In this document: positions 9,425 through 9,469 of the stretch, piece by piece
How positions within the stretch are numbered: position 1 is the first letter of the stretch
Layout of the letters: every line of letters starts with the position of its first letter
Assembly: GCA_035636195.1 (NCBI GenBank)
Contig: DASPZP010000219.1
Coordinates: 1-9,469, forward strand
Length of the DNA stretch: 9,469 bases
Source: Anaeromyxobacter_A sp035636195
Lineage (GTDB): Bacteria; Myxococcota; Myxococcia; Myxococcales; Anaeromyxobacteraceae
Reading direction: 5' to 3'
Notes under the pieces: model-generated
Databases searched by the model: none
What the model was told of the DNA's origin: nothing
The model's input: only the letters and a program-made list of their open reading frames with translations
Made by a program: the position numbers and the translations under genes

Positions 9425-9469
9425 GGGATTTCCTCGTTCAGGACGAGTGCGGGGCGGGTCCTCGCCGCG

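Overview
The window comes from a very GC-rich bacterial chromosome (roughly 70% by eye, with strong G/C bias at third codon positions). Gene content and protein style (proline- and acid-tailed GyrA, histidine-rich AtpB, F0 genes without F1 genes alongside) suggest a myxobacterium, most like Anaeromyxobacter. That placement is inference from recognition, not a database result. It looks like a housekeeping core region: no mobile genes, RNA genes or CRISPR array were seen, and no gene-free stretch exceeds 300 bases.

Layout: positions 2-472 hold the 3' end of pdxA on the + strand, cut by the window edge. Every other gene is on the - strand. Read in the direction of transcription (right to left), the first unit is gyrA, a TPR outer-membrane-type lipoprotein and hemL. 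These three overlap by 1 and 4 bases, and a good sigma70-like promoter precedes gyrA. About 27 bases after the hemL stop, a near-consensus promoter starts the second unit, an F0-only ATP synthase cluster: atpZ, a four-TM AtpI-like gene, atpB, atpE and atpF. The cluster ends in an intrinsic terminator. ychF follows directly, with its ribosome binding site a few bases past the terminator T-tract, and converges on pdxA.

Functionally, the window covers DNA supercoiling (GyrA), tetrapyrrole synthesis by the C5 route (HemL), the membrane proton channel of ATP synthase with two small assembly/ion-transport accessory proteins, a translation-associated ATPase (YchF) and pyridoxal phosphate synthesis (PdxA). 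HemL is itself PLP-dependent, but the PdxA link is probably coincidental.

The least ordinary feature is a short palindromic element of 27-28 bases: GTA, then an 8-bp perfect stem GGCGGGGG/CCCCCGCC around a variable 5-6 nt loop. It occurs four times. Two copies form an inverted pair at the pdxA/ychF convergent junction, where they encode the last PdxA residues and its stop codon. One lies between atpF and its terminator, and one lies in the atp operon leader. It looks like a REP/BIME-type dispersed repeat. Other points worth attention are the histidine-rich tails of AtpB, an alanine at the fluoroquinolone-contact position of GyrA, and the terminator squeezed against ychF.
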